Below are positions 1-12,984 of a DNA stretch of 64,000 nucleotides, in pieces. Numbering within the stretch: position 1 is the first letter of the stretch; every line of letters begins with the position of its first letter. Below the pieces are notes generated by a model. That model was not told the DNA's origin and ran no database searches. It worked only from the letters and a program-made list of their open reading frames with translations. Made by a program: the position numbers and the translations under genes. Source of the DNA: Frigoribacterium sp. Leaf186. GTDB taxonomy: Bacteria > Actinomycetota > Actinomycetes > Actinomycetales > Microbacteriaceae. The stretch is from the NCBI RefSeq assembly GCF_001423905.1, contig NZ_LMPQ01000001.1:577043-641042 (forward strand), written 5' to 3'.

Positions 1-961
1 CGAGGGGAAGGACTCCCCCGCGCGCCGACGCGCAGTCGCTCCAGGCCGAGCCACCCGCCCAGGCGGCGTAGCGACAATCGTCGACGAGGACGGGGCGAGT
101 GGGCTTGCCGTCGCGACCGTCGACCACCTCGGTGACCGTGTCACCGTCGAACGAGACGGACAACAGCCCCGTGGACGTCGCCACCAACACGCCGTCGCCC
201 GTGTCGGACCCGGTCTGCAAGGCGACTCCGCCCGAGGCACGACCGGACAGGTCGACCTGACGGCCGTCCACGACGAGGGCCCCGGCAGCGGTGTCGAGGA
301 CCGCCCAGTGGTCGCCGACCGAGGCGACCTGGTACCCCGCGGACGTGGCAGCCGGCACGTCGTGGGTCTCGGCGACGTCGGGCGAGACCGTCCCGTCGAA
401 GACGGACACCTCACCGGTGTCGGTCGAGTAGGTCGCCACGGTGCCCCCCGGCGTGACGCTGGTGACCAGGCCCTTGCCGAGGCTCAGGTCGGGGTCGACC
501 TCGTTGCTGAAGGACGACAGCTCGGCCAGGGGTTGGCTCCACACCTCACCCGTGCCCTGCGACACGACGAGCGCGCGGTCACCGGCCAGCCAGACCTCGG
601 GCGATTCCGGCGGCAACGGCACGCTCTCGGCGATCTCGGCCGTCGCCGTGTCGACGACGCCGACCGTGGCGTTGCCTCGGTCGACGAGCAGGACGTCCTG
701 GCCCCGCTGGGCGACCGAGATGTCGGCACCGCTGCTGCGGACCGCCGAGTTCAACTGGAGCACGTCGGTGTTCGCCCGCCCGATCGCCGCCCGATCGCCG
801 TTGGCCACCCACACCGTGCCGTCGGACAGGTCGAGCCGCTGGGCCTCGTAGCCGGAGCTGGCCACGGCGACGGTGGTCACGAGCGTGGTCACCACGAGCA
901 CGCCGACGCCCGTCGCGACCGCCGACCGCCGTCGCGAGGCCCAGTCGAGCAGACGCCCCAT
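1..961 (-). CDS. Large Ig/Fn3-type surface protein, N-terminal part (cut by window edge)
   Basis: Only the first 320 codons lie in the window. The protein starts with a short basic segment and one membrane/signal helix (about residues 12-35, rich in V, T and A). A Gly/Asp/Val-rich repetitive stretch follows, with the look of a beta-propeller (recurring short blades such as VWVANGD and LVVSQGTGEVW). In Microbacteriaceae this position, next to a Ser/Thr kinase, PP2C and FHA protein, is usually held by a very long extracellular Fn3/Ig-like repeat protein; the repeats would lie beyond position 1. The ATG overlaps the kinase stop by one base (TGATG), so translation is probably coupled. The surface role is inferred from family and context. 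Confidence 0.72.
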   Translation of the reverse strand, partial: MGRLLDWASRRRSAVATGVGVLVVTTLVTTVAVASSGYEAQRLDLSDGTVWVANGDRAAIGRANTDVLQLNSAVRSSGADISVAQRGQDVLLVDRGNATVGVVDTATAEIAESVPLPPESPEVWLAGDRALVVSQGTGEVWSQPLAELSSFSNEVDPDLSLGKGLVTSVTPGGTVATYSTDTGEVSVFDGTVSPDVAETHDVPAATSAGYQVASVGDHWAVLDTAAGALVVDGRQVDLSGRASGGVALQTGSDTGDGVLVATSTGLLSVSFDGDTVTEVVDGRDGKPTRPVLVDDCRYAAWAGGSAWSDCASARGGVLPL

Positions 962-2451
962 CAGCCCTGGCCCGCCGTCGCGCAGTTCTCGTTGCTGGCC
1001 GGCCCGGTCGAGCCACCGCGACTGACCGTGACGGTGATACAGACCTCGTCACCGGGGTCGGCGGGCGTGGCGACGAAGCGGTCGGCGGACTGCTGGCTCG
1101 TCTGCCCCCCGGTCGAGATCACGTAGGTGTCGCCCGCTCGGAGGCCGGGGTCGCTCCAGGTGAACACGACGGAGGATCCGTCGCTCGACGACGCGACGTC
1201 GGCCACCCGTGGGATCTCGGTCGACGTCGACCGGACGAGCACCAGGGTCGCCGTGGCGGCGAGGCCGATGCCCACGACCGAGGCCGCCACGAGCGACCAG
1301 AAGACGACGAGCATGGCGCGGTTCCGCGTCGGCCGGGTGCCGGTGCTGCGGGGCACGGCCCGGCTCTGCTGCAGCGAGGCGCCGTGCTGCGCCTGGACCT
1401 GGGCCTCGGTGGCACGACGGCGACGACGTCGACGCGAGGCCTGCACGGGGGTGACGCCGCGGAGGCGCGTCTTGTCCTCGAGGTCGGCGACGGTGGCGAG
1501 GGCCCAGTCGTCGACGGCGACCTCGATGGGCGTCTGCGCGACGCCGAGCTCGCTCTCGACCTGCTGGAGTTCACGCACGAACTCGAGGACGCTGGCCTGA
1601 CGCTGTTCGGGACGCCGGGACATCGATCGCGCGAGCAGGCGCTCGAGCGTCGGCGGGACGTCCGTCCGGCCGGTGGGCACGAGCTTCGCCTTGTCGATGC
1701 GGCCGATCAGGTCGGACGCGCCGTTCTTGTCGCCACCCAGCACCTCGAACGGACTGCGTCCCGCGAGCAAGGAGTACACGGTCGCACCGAGCGACCACAC
1801 CTCGGACTCGATCGTGCCGTTGGTCTCGTCGAGGAGCACCTCGGGCGCCGACCACGGGATCGACATGCCCACGACCTCTTGCGGTTCGCTCTCGCTGAGG
1901 GATGCCGCGATGCCGAAGTCGGACAGGACGGGGTGGCCGTAGGCCGTCATCAGGATGTTCGACGGCTTGAGGTCGCGGTGCAGCACACCCTGACGGTGCG
2001 CGGTCTCGACCGCGCTGCCGATCTTGACCCCGATGCGCAACACGTCGGCGACCGGGATGCGGTCGCGACGGTACCGCTCGCTGAGGGACGACGAGCAGAG
2101 CTCCATCACGAGGTACGGCTGTCCGTCGGCCGAGACGCTCGCCTGGAACACCGTGAGGATCGACGGGTGCGCGCTGAGCTGGGCCATGAGGTTCGCCTCG
2201 GCCTGGAACATCTGCCGGACCTGGTCGTTGACGACCTCGCTCAGCATGACCTTGACGGCGACCTGGCGACGCGGCATGTTCTGCTCGTAGAGGAAGACGT
2301 CGGCGAAGCCACCCGACCCCAGGACGCGGACGTGTGAGAAACCCGGCAGCACGGGCGGCGCGGACGGCAGTCGTCGGGCCACGTCGCCTCCTCGGGCATC
2401 GGTGCGGGTCGGCTCGGCAGAGCCGGTCGGCGTCGGTCCGACCGAAGTCAT
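961..2451 (-). CDS. Membrane Ser/Thr protein kinase with extracellular Fn3-like domain
   Basis: A 496-residue PknB-type kinase. The kinase domain spans about residues 40-310: Gly-rich loop GSGGFADV near 45, VAVKV with the ATP lysine near 67, HRDLKPSN near 158 and DFG near 178. A linker with an unbroken run of arginines follows, then one membrane helix (about 379-406) and a 90-residue outer domain. That outer domain has Fn3-like strands and two cysteines and replaces the PASTA repeats of PknB. The ATG at 2451 is preferred over an upstream start at 2583, which would overlap the phosphatase gene. The neighbouring PP2C and FHA genes give a phosphorylation-dephosphorylation-readout set. Confidence 0.9.
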   Translation of the reverse strand: MTSVGPTPTGSAEPTRTDARGGDVARRLPSAPPVLPGFSHVRVLGSGGFADVFLYEQNMPRRQVAVKVMLSEVVNDQVRQMFQAEANLMAQLSAHPSILTVFQASVSADGQPYLVMELCSSSLSERYRRDRIPVADVLRIGVKIGSAVETAHRQGVLHRDLKPSNILMTAYGHPVLSDFGIAASLSESEPQEVVGMSIPWSAPEVLLDETNGTIESEVWSLGATVYSLLAGRSPFEVLGGDKNGASDLIGRIDKAKLVPTGRTDVPPTLERLLARSMSRRPEQRQASVLEFVRELQQVESELGVAQTPIEVAVDDWALATVADLEDKTRLRGVTPVQASRRRRRRRATEAQVQAQHGASLQQSRAVPRSTGTRPTRNRAMLVVFWSLVAASVVGIGLAATATLVLVRSTSTEIPRVADVASSSDGSSVVFTWSDPGLRAGDTYVISTGGQTSQQSADRFVATPADPGDEVCITVTVSRGGSTGPASNENCATAGQG

Positions 2452-2554
2452 TCTAAGCGGGGGGCACCGACGCCCGAGAGGCCCGCCCGCTCGTCTGTGG
2501 ACAGGCCGTGTCCCCCCATTCCGGGGGACGAGGCGTCCTGACCGACGTGAGCGG

Positions 2555-3352
2555 CTAGTCGGCGTGCGACGTCGAGCCGCCACGCACGTCGACGACGACG
2601 GCCGTCACGTTGTCACGGCCGCCCGCCTCGACGGCGGCCTCGACGAGTGCCGTGGCGGCCGGTTCGGCTCCCTCGACGCTCGCGAGCAGGTCGGCGATCC
2701 GCGCGGCGGACAGCTCTTTCGTAAGGCCGTCCGAGCAGACCAGGAGGCGCAGGCCCGGTCGGGCCGGCAGGCGCCAGTAGTCGGGCCGCGGGTCGACGTC
2801 GAAGCCGACCGCCCGCGTGATGACGTTGCTGTCGGGGTGCTTCTCGGCGTCGTCCGCGTGCAGGAGGCCGGCGTCCACCATCTCTTGGACGACCGAGTGG
2901 TCGACCGTGACCTGCCGCAGTCGGCCGTCCTCGAACAGGTAGACCCGCGAGTCACCGACGTTGAAGACCGTGAACTCGACGTCGCCCTCGTCGCCGTCCC
3001 GCGAGAGGAACGCACCGGTCGCCGTCGTCCCGACCCCCAGCTCGGTGTCGGCCGCGGCCACGGCGATGTCCGCGGTGGCGACGCGCAACGCCGTCTCGAC
3101 GTCGTCCGTGGTGGCGAAGGGCCGTGAGGCGATCTCGCTCATGCGTCGGACGACGGCGTCGCTCGCGACGTCACCCGCACTGTGCCCGCCCATGCCGTCC
3201 GCCACGACGAAGAGGGGCGACTCGGCGAGGTAGCTGTCCTCGTTGTGCGCGCGGCGACGACCGACGTCGGTCACCCCCGCCCAGTCGAGGGTCAGGCCGA
3301 GGTCGTCGAGGCCGAGGGCGTGGGCGGTCGTGGGGCGGCCGAGCTCTGTCAC
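2555..3352 (-). CDS. PP2C-family protein phosphatase
   Basis: A 265-residue soluble metal-dependent Ser/Thr phosphatase covering a single PP2C domain. Visible motifs are DVGRRRAHNEDS near the N-terminus, the metal-binding VADGMGG, NVGDSRVY in the core and GGRDNVTAVVV near the C-terminus. It most likely reverses phosphorylation by the adjacent kinase. Its ATG overlaps the FHA stop codon by four bases, so the two are translationally coupled; the kinase follows after about 100 bases. Confidence 0.92.
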   Translation of the reverse strand: MTELGRPTTAHALGLDDLGLTLDWAGVTDVGRRRAHNEDSYLAESPLFVVADGMGGHSAGDVASDAVVRRMSEIASRPFATTDDVETALRVATADIAVAAADTELGVGTTATGAFLSRDGDEGDVEFTVFNVGDSRVYLFEDGRLRQVTVDHSVVQEMVDAGLLHADDAEKHPDSNVITRAVGFDVDPRPDYWRLPARPGLRLLVCSDGLTKELSAARIADLLASVEGAEPAATALVEAAVEAGGRDNVTAVVVDVRGGSTSHAD

Positions 3353-3891
3353 AGGAGGGGTTCTTTCGTCGGGATGATGCGCTGGGGAGGCAGGATCTCG
3401 AGAAGGTTCCCGTCACCTACGTCAACTATCGTGCCTGCGCGCGCCACGAGCGACTCGCCTTGCCGCAGACTCACGGGAACCCGCCCCGGCTCGGTCACGC
3501 GCGTGCCGTTCGTCGAGCGCAGGTCGGTGACGACCACGGTCTCGCCGTGCTGACGCACCTCGACGTGGGACCCCGAGACCTCGTGGCTCGACGACGGCAC
3601 CTCGACGAGACGAGGGGTGACGCCGGCGACCACCCGAGGTGCGGTCGGCCTGCGTCCCACCACGACGGGAACGTCGAGGAGCAGGTCGCGACCGCCGACG
3701 CGGACCCCGTGGAGGCGCGGTGCCGGACGACCGGACCCGTCGGGCTGCGTCGCTGGCACGGTCCGACCCGGCGCGCGGAGGACCGTGTCCTCGTCGTCGG
3801 GTGTCACCGTGGAGCCCCGCGGAGGGACGACCACCGTGTCCTCGACGCCGTGGACTTCGTGCCATGGGTCACGCGGTCGTTCGGTGGGCAT
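3349..3891 (-). CDS. FHA-domain phosphothreonine-binding protein
   Basis: A 180-residue protein with a low-complexity N-terminal half and a C-terminal FHA domain (about residues 75-165). The conserved phosphothreonine-pocket residues are visible as SHVEV and STNGT. A start at 3891 was chosen because an AGAGGAG Shine-Dalgarno sits just upstream; an ATG nine codons earlier has none. It is the first gene of the FHA/PP2C/kinase/surface-protein operon. FHA proteins of this kind usually bind phosphorylated partners or are themselves kinase substrates. Confidence 0.88.
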   Translation of the reverse strand: MPTERPRDPWHEVHGVEDTVVVPPRGSTVTPDDEDTVLRAPGRTVPATQPDGSGRPAPRLHGVRVGGRDLLLDVPVVVGRRPTAPRVVAGVTPRLVEVPSSSHEVSGSHVEVRQHGETVVVTDLRSTNGTRVTEPGRVPVSLRQGESLVARAGTIVDVGDGNLLEILPPQRIIPTKEPLL

Positions 3892-4075
3892 GTCGCTCCT
3901 CTCACCGGCGTCCGGCACTCACACCGACAGCCACGACCTCCACGCTACCGCCCCGTCCGAGGCGAGCCCCGGACGGGCCGAGGGCTCGGTCATCGTGTCC
4001 TCCCCAACCGCGCAGACCAGACGACTTGTCCACAACCTCGAGGTCGGCCGGGGGTCCGACACCTCCCGAGCGTCC

Positions 4076-4081
4076 TACCGT
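4076..4081 (+). promoter_or_regulatory. Candidate -10 box (TACCGT) for a leaderless ogt transcript
   Basis: TACCGT lies six bases before the ATG of the methyltransferase gene. A TANNNT box at this distance implies that transcription starts at or next to the start codon, a common arrangement in Actinobacteria. No convincing -35 was seen. Confidence 0.35.
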
Positions 4082-4087
4082 GACGCC

Positions 4088-4648
4088 ATGACCGACCTCG
4101 TCCTCGTGCCCCCGCTGCCACCGGGCCCGGCGGCCGACGACGAGCCGCCGGGGCTGGTGCGGTTCGACTCCCCCGTCGGACGCATCGAGATCGTCAGCCG
4201 CCACTTCGCGGTCGAGGCCCTGGCGATCGAACACCGCGGAGTCCTGCCCCACGATCACCTGCCCGAACGTCCCGACAGCCTGCTCGACGCCGCCCGACGA
4301 CAGGTGGACGGGTACTTCAACGGGGTTCGCACCCGGTTCGACCTGCCGTTGCGGCTCGTCGGGTCGAGCTTCCAACGGTCGGTCTGGTCGGCGCTGCTCG
4401 AGGTCGAATGGGGCTCGGCCACGACGTACGGCCGACTGGGGGGCACCTTCGGCAACCCCCGGGCGGGCCGTGCCGTGGGCGGGGCGGTCGCCGCCAACCC
4501 GCTGCCCCTGCTCGTCCCGTGTCACCGCGTCCTGGGCAGGACGGGCGGGGTCACCGGCTACACCGTGGGTTCGGGCGTCGAGACGAAGAAGTGGTTGCTC
4601 CGTCACGAGGGCATCGCGTTCCGCGACGGCCCCGTCCCCCTCGACTGA
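4088..4648 (+). CDS. ogt: Methylated-DNA--[protein]-cysteine S-methyltransferase
   Basis: A 186-residue protein that removes methyl groups from O6-methylguanine by transferring them to its own cysteine. The active-site PCHRV motif is present near residue 139, preceded by the helix-turn-helix region (SFQRSVWSALLEV) and the arginine-finger area. It is transcribed divergently from the FHA operon. Its length and domain order are those of Ogt/MGMT without an AdaA part. No Shine-Dalgarno is evident before the ATG, consistent with a leaderless mRNA. Confidence 0.94.
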   Translation: MTDLVLVPPLPPGPAADDEPPGLVRFDSPVGRIEIVSRHFAVEALAIEHRGVLPHDHLPERPDSLLDAARRQVDGYFNGVRTRFDLPLRLVGSSFQRSVWSALLEVEWGSATTYGRLGGTFGNPRAGRAVGGAVAANPLPLLVPCHRVLGRTGGVTGYTVGSGVETKKWLLRHEGIAFRDGPVPLD

Positions 4649-4712
4649 TCATCCGGCGTCGACCGTGTGCCGGTGACCGGCGCGACCGCGACGTCGTCAG
4701 GCTGCGGCGACG

Positions 4713-5468
4713 TCAGGCGGCGGCGTCGAGGACCGACTCGGCCACGAGGACGGTCTCGGCGCCCGGTTCGATCACGAAGCCCCGCCCGCGGGCCCAGTCT
4801 GTCAGGTCGCCGACGTCCGACAACTCGGGCCGATCCGTCACGAGCGCCCGGACGACCAGGCCCTTGGTCTTCTTGTTGAAGTGGTTCAGGGCGCGACGCC
4901 GGTCGCCGACGTCCGAGACGACCCGCACGTACGTCGACCCCTCACCGGCGGGCCCGAGGCCGACGTAGCCCTCGGACCGGAGGTCGACGACGGGCTCGTC
5001 GAGCTCGGTCAGCACCTGCGACACCGACGAGCGCCACACCTTCTTCAGGGTCGTGCCCGCGACCCTCGAATCGTGCGACAGCCGATAGGCCGGGATCTCG
5101 TCGGCTGCTCGGACCAAGCCGAACAGGGCGGAGTGCACGGCGACGTGTCGGTGCGCCCACCGCCACGAGTCGTCGTCGAGGCTCGACACGGCGAGTGAAT
5201 CGTAGAGGACGCCGGTGTAGCGGGCCAGTGCCGGCATCGTCGGTGACGACGACACGATCCGGTTGCGCACGATCTCGTGAGCTTGCGTCGGCCCGAGCTT
5301 GAGCGCCCGGGCTGCGACCGCCTCGTCACGCGACAACTCGTCGAGCAGTGCCAAGGAGGCGCGGCGCGGCACCTCGAGGGCCTCGAACGAAAGACTCGTC
5401 ACGTCGAGTCGTGAACCGACGCTGCCCCCGTCGAGCTTCGTCTCGGACGGGGGCAGCAGGAACAGCAT
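4713..5468 (-). CDS. yaaA: YaaA family peroxide-stress protein (UPF0246)
   Basis: A 251-residue protein spanning the whole YaaA/DUF328 family. The N-terminal LPPSETK signature and the C-terminal basic HFNKKTKG motif are both present. In E. coli YaaA limits intracellular iron and DNA damage under peroxide; the biochemical mechanism is not settled. It sits 28 bases downstream of atpC on the same strand and may be read from the ATP synthase transcript, although that link is probably only positional. Confidence 0.9.
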   Translation of the reverse strand: MLFLLPPSETKLDGGSVGSRLDVTSLSFEALEVPRRASLALLDELSRDEAVAARALKLGPTQAHEIVRNRIVSSSPTMPALARYTGVLYDSLAVSSLDDDSWRWAHRHVAVHSALFGLVRAADEIPAYRLSHDSRVAGTTLKKVWRSSVSQVLTELDEPVVDLRSEGYVGLGPAGEGSTYVRVVSDVGDRRRALNHFNKKTKGLVVRALVTDRPELSDVGDLTDWARGRGFVIEPGAETVLVAESVLDAAA

Positions 5469-5496
5469 GGATCTGGGCGGTGCGAACGGATCGTGG

Positions 5497-5757
5497 TCAG
5501 TTGAGCTGCGCGTTGCGCGCGACGACCGTCACGGTGTCGTTCTCGACGGAGAGGAATCCGTCGTCGGCGGTCGCCTCGACGGTGCTGCCGTCGGACAACC
5601 GGACCCTGACCTGGCCCGAGGCCAGGATCGCCAGGATCGGCTCGTGGCCGGGGAGGATTCCGATCTCACCCTCGGCGGTGCGAGCGACGATCGACGACGC
5701 CTCGCCCGACCACACCTCGTGGTCGGCCGAGACGACGCTGACAGTGAGAGCAGCCAC
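5497..5757 (-). CDS. atpC: ATP synthase F1 subunit epsilon
   Basis: An 86-residue epsilon subunit, made of the N-terminal beta-sandwich (VSADHEVWSGEAS, IGILPGHEPILA) with essentially no C-terminal helical hairpin, as is common for short actinobacterial forms. The GTG at 5757 was chosen: it lies two bases after the atpD stop, with an AAGGAG Shine-Dalgarno inside the end of atpD. Upstream in-frame codons lie within atpD. It is the last gene of the operon. Confidence 0.93.
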   Translation of the reverse strand: MAALTVSVVSADHEVWSGEASSIVARTAEGEIGILPGHEPILAILASGQVRVRLSDGSTVEATADDGFLSVENDTVTVVARNAQLN

Positions 5758-5759
5758 GA

Positions 5760-9843
<4,084 letters not shown>

Positions 9844-9902
9844 TGTGATTCCTATTCGTAGCGAGGCTTCGGGAGGCCTCGAGTCTGTGTGTGAGAGCGT
9901 GA

Positions 9903-10697
9903 CTAGCCGGCGAGTTGCAGGCGGAGCAGGCTGAGCTTGGTCGCGACGGTGCCGTCGATGACCTCGTCGCCGACCTGGACGCGGAGACCGCCGACGACGG
10001 CGGGGTCGATGACCTGGTTGATGCGCAGGCTACGCCCGAACTGCCTGGCCAAGCCGTGCTCCAGGCGCGTGACGTGGGCCTCGTCGAGGACGACGGCGCT
10101 CGTGACGGTGGCGACGAGCTGGTCGGACTGGTCGGCGACGATCACGGCCGCGTGCCGCAGCAGTTCTCCGATGCGACGGCCGCGGGGCTGTCGGACCAGG
10201 TGCATGACGATGGTGACCGTCTGCCGACTGGCCTTGCCGCCGAGCAGTCGTTCGACGAGCCCGGCCTTGGCGGCCGGGTCACCGAGCTTGGAACCGATGG
10301 CCAGTTCGAGCTGCGCGTCGGTGCGGACGGCCGCGTCGAAGGCGAAGAGCTCGTTCTCGATGCCGCTGTCGGCAGGGGCGGTCGAGGCGATCGCCCGGAA
10401 GGCGACCTCTTCGATGCCGGCGAGCAGGTCGTCGGACGACGACCAGCGGCTGCCGACGACCGACACGAGCAACGCTCGCGCCGGTTCGGAGAACGACCCG
10501 AAGAGCCGGTCGAGCAGCTGCTTCTTCGTCGCGACGTCGACGGCGGGGTCGGCGAGGTACGACTGCAGCTGGACGGAGCCGCCGACGACCCGGCCGGCGT
10601 CGAGCAGTTGCTCGCCCGTCGTCAGGTCGACGGACTCGCCGAGGTCGGTCAGGACCGCCCGCGCCGAGCCGAGTGCTTCTCGGGACATGGAACCCAT
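9903..10697 (-). CDS. atpH: ATP synthase F1 subunit delta
   Basis: A 264-residue peripheral-stalk subunit, longer than the roughly 180 residues of proteobacterial delta, as expected for Actinobacteria. The conserved C-terminal segment ([21 protein letters not shown]) is clear. The first ATG (10697) gives the MGS... N-terminus usual in this family; a second ATG at 10688 is possible. It begins two bases after the atpF stop. Confidence 0.93.
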   Translation of the reverse strand: MGSMSREALGSARAVLTDLGESVDLTTGEQLLDAGRVVGGSVQLQSYLADPAVDVATKKQLLDRLFGSFSEPARALLVSVVGSRWSSSDDLLAGIEEVAFRAIASTAPADSGIENELFAFDAAVRTDAQLELAIGSKLGDPAAKAGLVERLLGGKASRQTVTIVMHLVRQPRGRRIGELLRHAAVIVADQSDQLVATVTSAVVLDEAHVTRLEHGLARQFGRSLRINQVIDPAVVGGLRVQVGDEVIDGTVATKLSLLRLQLAG

Positions 10698-10699
10698 CG

Positions 10700-11260
10700 T
10701 CAGTTGCCCGCCTTAGCGTTCTCGTTCGCCTCGAGGTCGGCCAGGAAGCGGTTGACGACGGCCGACGCCTTGGCGTCGTCGCTGAGCGATTCGCCGATGA
10801 CGCCCGACGCGAGGTCGATGGCGAGCGACCCGACCTCGGACCGCAGCGACGCCACGGCGGCCTCGCGTTCGGCCTCGATCTGGGCGTGGGCGGACGCGGT
10901 GATGCGGTCGGCATCGGCCTGCGCCTGCTGCTTCAGCTCGGCGATGATCTCGTTGCCCTCGGCACGGGCGGCCTCACGGATGCGGGCGGCCTCGGCACGG
11001 GCGTCGGCCAGCTGCTTCTTGTATTCGTCGAGGGCCTTGGCCGCTTCGGCCTGGGCGGCCTCGGCGTGCTTGATGCCACCTTCGATGCGCTCGGCACGCT
11101 CGTCGAGGATCTTGCGGAACCTGGGGATCGCGAAGAGCCCGAAGAACGCAGCGATGACCACGAAGACGACCAAGGACCAGAGGATGTCGTAATCAGCGGG
11201 GAAGAAGATGGCGGCGCCTTCGGGCGCACCACCCTCGGCCGCGAGGATCGTCTCGATCAT
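10700..11260 (-). CDS. atpF: ATP synthase Fo subunit b
   Basis: A 186-residue subunit with one N-terminal membrane helix (about 27-50) followed by a long Ala/Glu/Arg-rich coiled coil (about 55-170), the outer-stalk dimer. It is placed between atpE and atpH as in other bacteria. The short acidic, Gly-rich N-terminus is typical of the actinobacterial subunit. Confidence 0.96.
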   Translation of the reverse strand: MIETILAAEGGAPEGAAIFFPADYDILWSLVVFVVIAAFFGLFAIPRFRKILDERAERIEGGIKHAEAAQAEAAKALDEYKKQLADARAEAARIREAARAEGNEIIAELKQQAQADADRITASAHAQIEAEREAAVASLRSEVGSLAIDLASGVIGESLSDDAKASAVVNRFLADLEANENAKAGN

Positions 11261-11280
11261 CGGTGTGTCGTCCTAACTGA

Positions 11281-11568
<288 letters not shown>

Positions 11569-12417
11569 TTAGTGTTCTGTCGCCGCGGCCTGTTGGATGT
11601 AGACCGAGGCGAGGAGCGTGAAGACGTAGGCCTGCAGCACGGCGACGGCCATCTCGACGATGGTCATCACGAAGCCACCGATGAGGGTGAGCGCACCAAA
11701 GGCCATGAAGCCCCCGCTCATGCTGAAGAAGAAGAAGTGCGTCGCCGCGAAGCAGAGCACCAGCAGGAGGTGGCCGACCATCATGTTCAACAGCAGTCGC
11801 AATGCCAGCGAGATGGGGCGCACGATGAAGATGTTGATGAACTCGATGGGCGTCAGCAGGATGTACATCACCAACGGCACACCGGGCGGGAAGAGCGCGT
11901 TGCGCAGGAACGTCGCCCCGCCGGCCTCTCGGAAGCCCGCGTAGATGAACATGACGTACGCGACGACCGCCAGCAGCAGCGGCATGGCGATGACCGAGGT
12001 GCCCGCGATGTTGAGGCCCGGGATGATGCCCGTGATGTTCATGGCGAAGATGCCGAAGAACATGGCCGCGAGGATCGGAAGGTACTTGCGGCCGAGCTTC
12101 TCGCCGAGGATCTCTTCGACGATCTGGATGCGGACGAAGTCGAGGCCCAGTTCGGCGATGCTCTGCCCTCGGGACGGGATGAGCCGCCCCTTGCGCAGGG
12201 CCAGCCAGAACAGCAGCAGCATGACGGCGATCGCGAAGAGGCGGACCAGCATGATGCGGTTCAGCTCGAAGGGAGTGCCCTCGAAGAAGATGGCGGGAGG
12301 GAAGAACTCGTCAAGAGTCGGGGCGTGGAATCCCCCGTCCCCGTGGCCGGCTTCGGCAGCGGAGAGCAGGTTCACAGCGTTCGCTATCAGCGCTATCTCC
12401 TGTGTCGGGGCGAGCAC
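11569..12417 (-). CDS. atpB: ATP synthase Fo subunit a
   Basis: A 282-residue polytopic subunit forming the proton half-channels. The essential arginine lies in SLALRLLLNM within the fourth conserved helix. The N-terminus is uncertain: the GTG at 12417 has no good Shine-Dalgarno, while an AGGAG lies within the first codons, so translation may start a few codons downstream. A 141-base gap with an AT-richer stretch (around 12490-12540) separates it from the AtpI-like gene and may hold the main operon promoter. Confidence 0.95.
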   Translation of the reverse strand: MLAPTQEIALIANAVNLLSAAEAGHGDGGFHAPTLDEFFPPAIFFEGTPFELNRIMLVRLFAIAVMLLLFWLALRKGRLIPSRGQSIAELGLDFVRIQIVEEILGEKLGRKYLPILAAMFFGIFAMNITGIIPGLNIAGTSVIAMPLLLAVVAYVMFIYAGFREAGGATFLRNALFPPGVPLVMYILLTPIEFINIFIVRPISLALRLLLNMMVGHLLLVLCFAATHFFFFSMSGGFMAFGALTLIGGFVMTIVEMAVAVLQAYVFTLLASVYIQQAAATEH

Positions 12418-12558
12418 CCTGAAGTGTCGCGACGATTGGTGGGGTTTGTCATCCGTGCACGCTGGAGACGCGGCCGGGGAACGTCGTCAACCCTATCAAG
12501 GTAATGCTTGCTTCCACGAATCGGTCGAGCTATTTTCACCCTCTGCACGCATCGCCCG

Positions 12559-12984
12559 TCAGTCGGTCGGCGCGGGGGGCAAGGTCGCGTCGCTCACGTA
12601 CGACAACCGGCCTCGGACGACCACGAGGGCGTCCACCGCGAGCGTGCCGATGATCGACACGACGAGCGCGAGGAAGAGCACGACGTCGTCGACGAAGGGC
12701 TGGTCGCGCAGCAGGACGAGCAGCACGATGAAGATGACCAGCTTGAGCAGCCACGCGCCCATCACGATGCCGAAGAAGGCCCCCAGGGTGAAGCGGATGG
12801 CGACGAGCATGCTCGCGGCCGTGATCGCGGCGAAGAGGATGGCGAGCCCCACGCCGACGAGGGCGCTCCAGAGGCCGTCGGTGCCGGCGAACAGGTAGCC
12901 GAGCCCCCCGCCGACCACGGCGATGACGAGGGCGAGCAGGCCCGTGTACTTGAGGATCTGCGTGAAGATCGAGCTGGCGTTCAT
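12559..12984 (-). CDS. AtpI-like small membrane protein
   Basis: A 141-residue protein with four hydrophobic helices (about 13-33, 38-62, 68-93 and 100-123) and a short soluble tail. Sequence similarity to characterised AtpI is weak, but a four-helix protein between wecA and atpB is the standard actinobacterial position of the ATP synthase I protein, thought to help c-ring assembly or Mg supply. Its ATG overlaps the wecA stop by four bases. Confidence 0.72.
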   Translation of the reverse strand: MNASSIFTQILKYTGLLALVIAVVGGGLGYLFAGTDGLWSALVGVGLAILFAAITAASMLVAIRFTLGAFFGIVMGAWLLKLVIFIVLLVLLRDQPFVDDVVLFLALVVSIIGTLAVDALVVVRGRLSYVSDATLPPAPTD

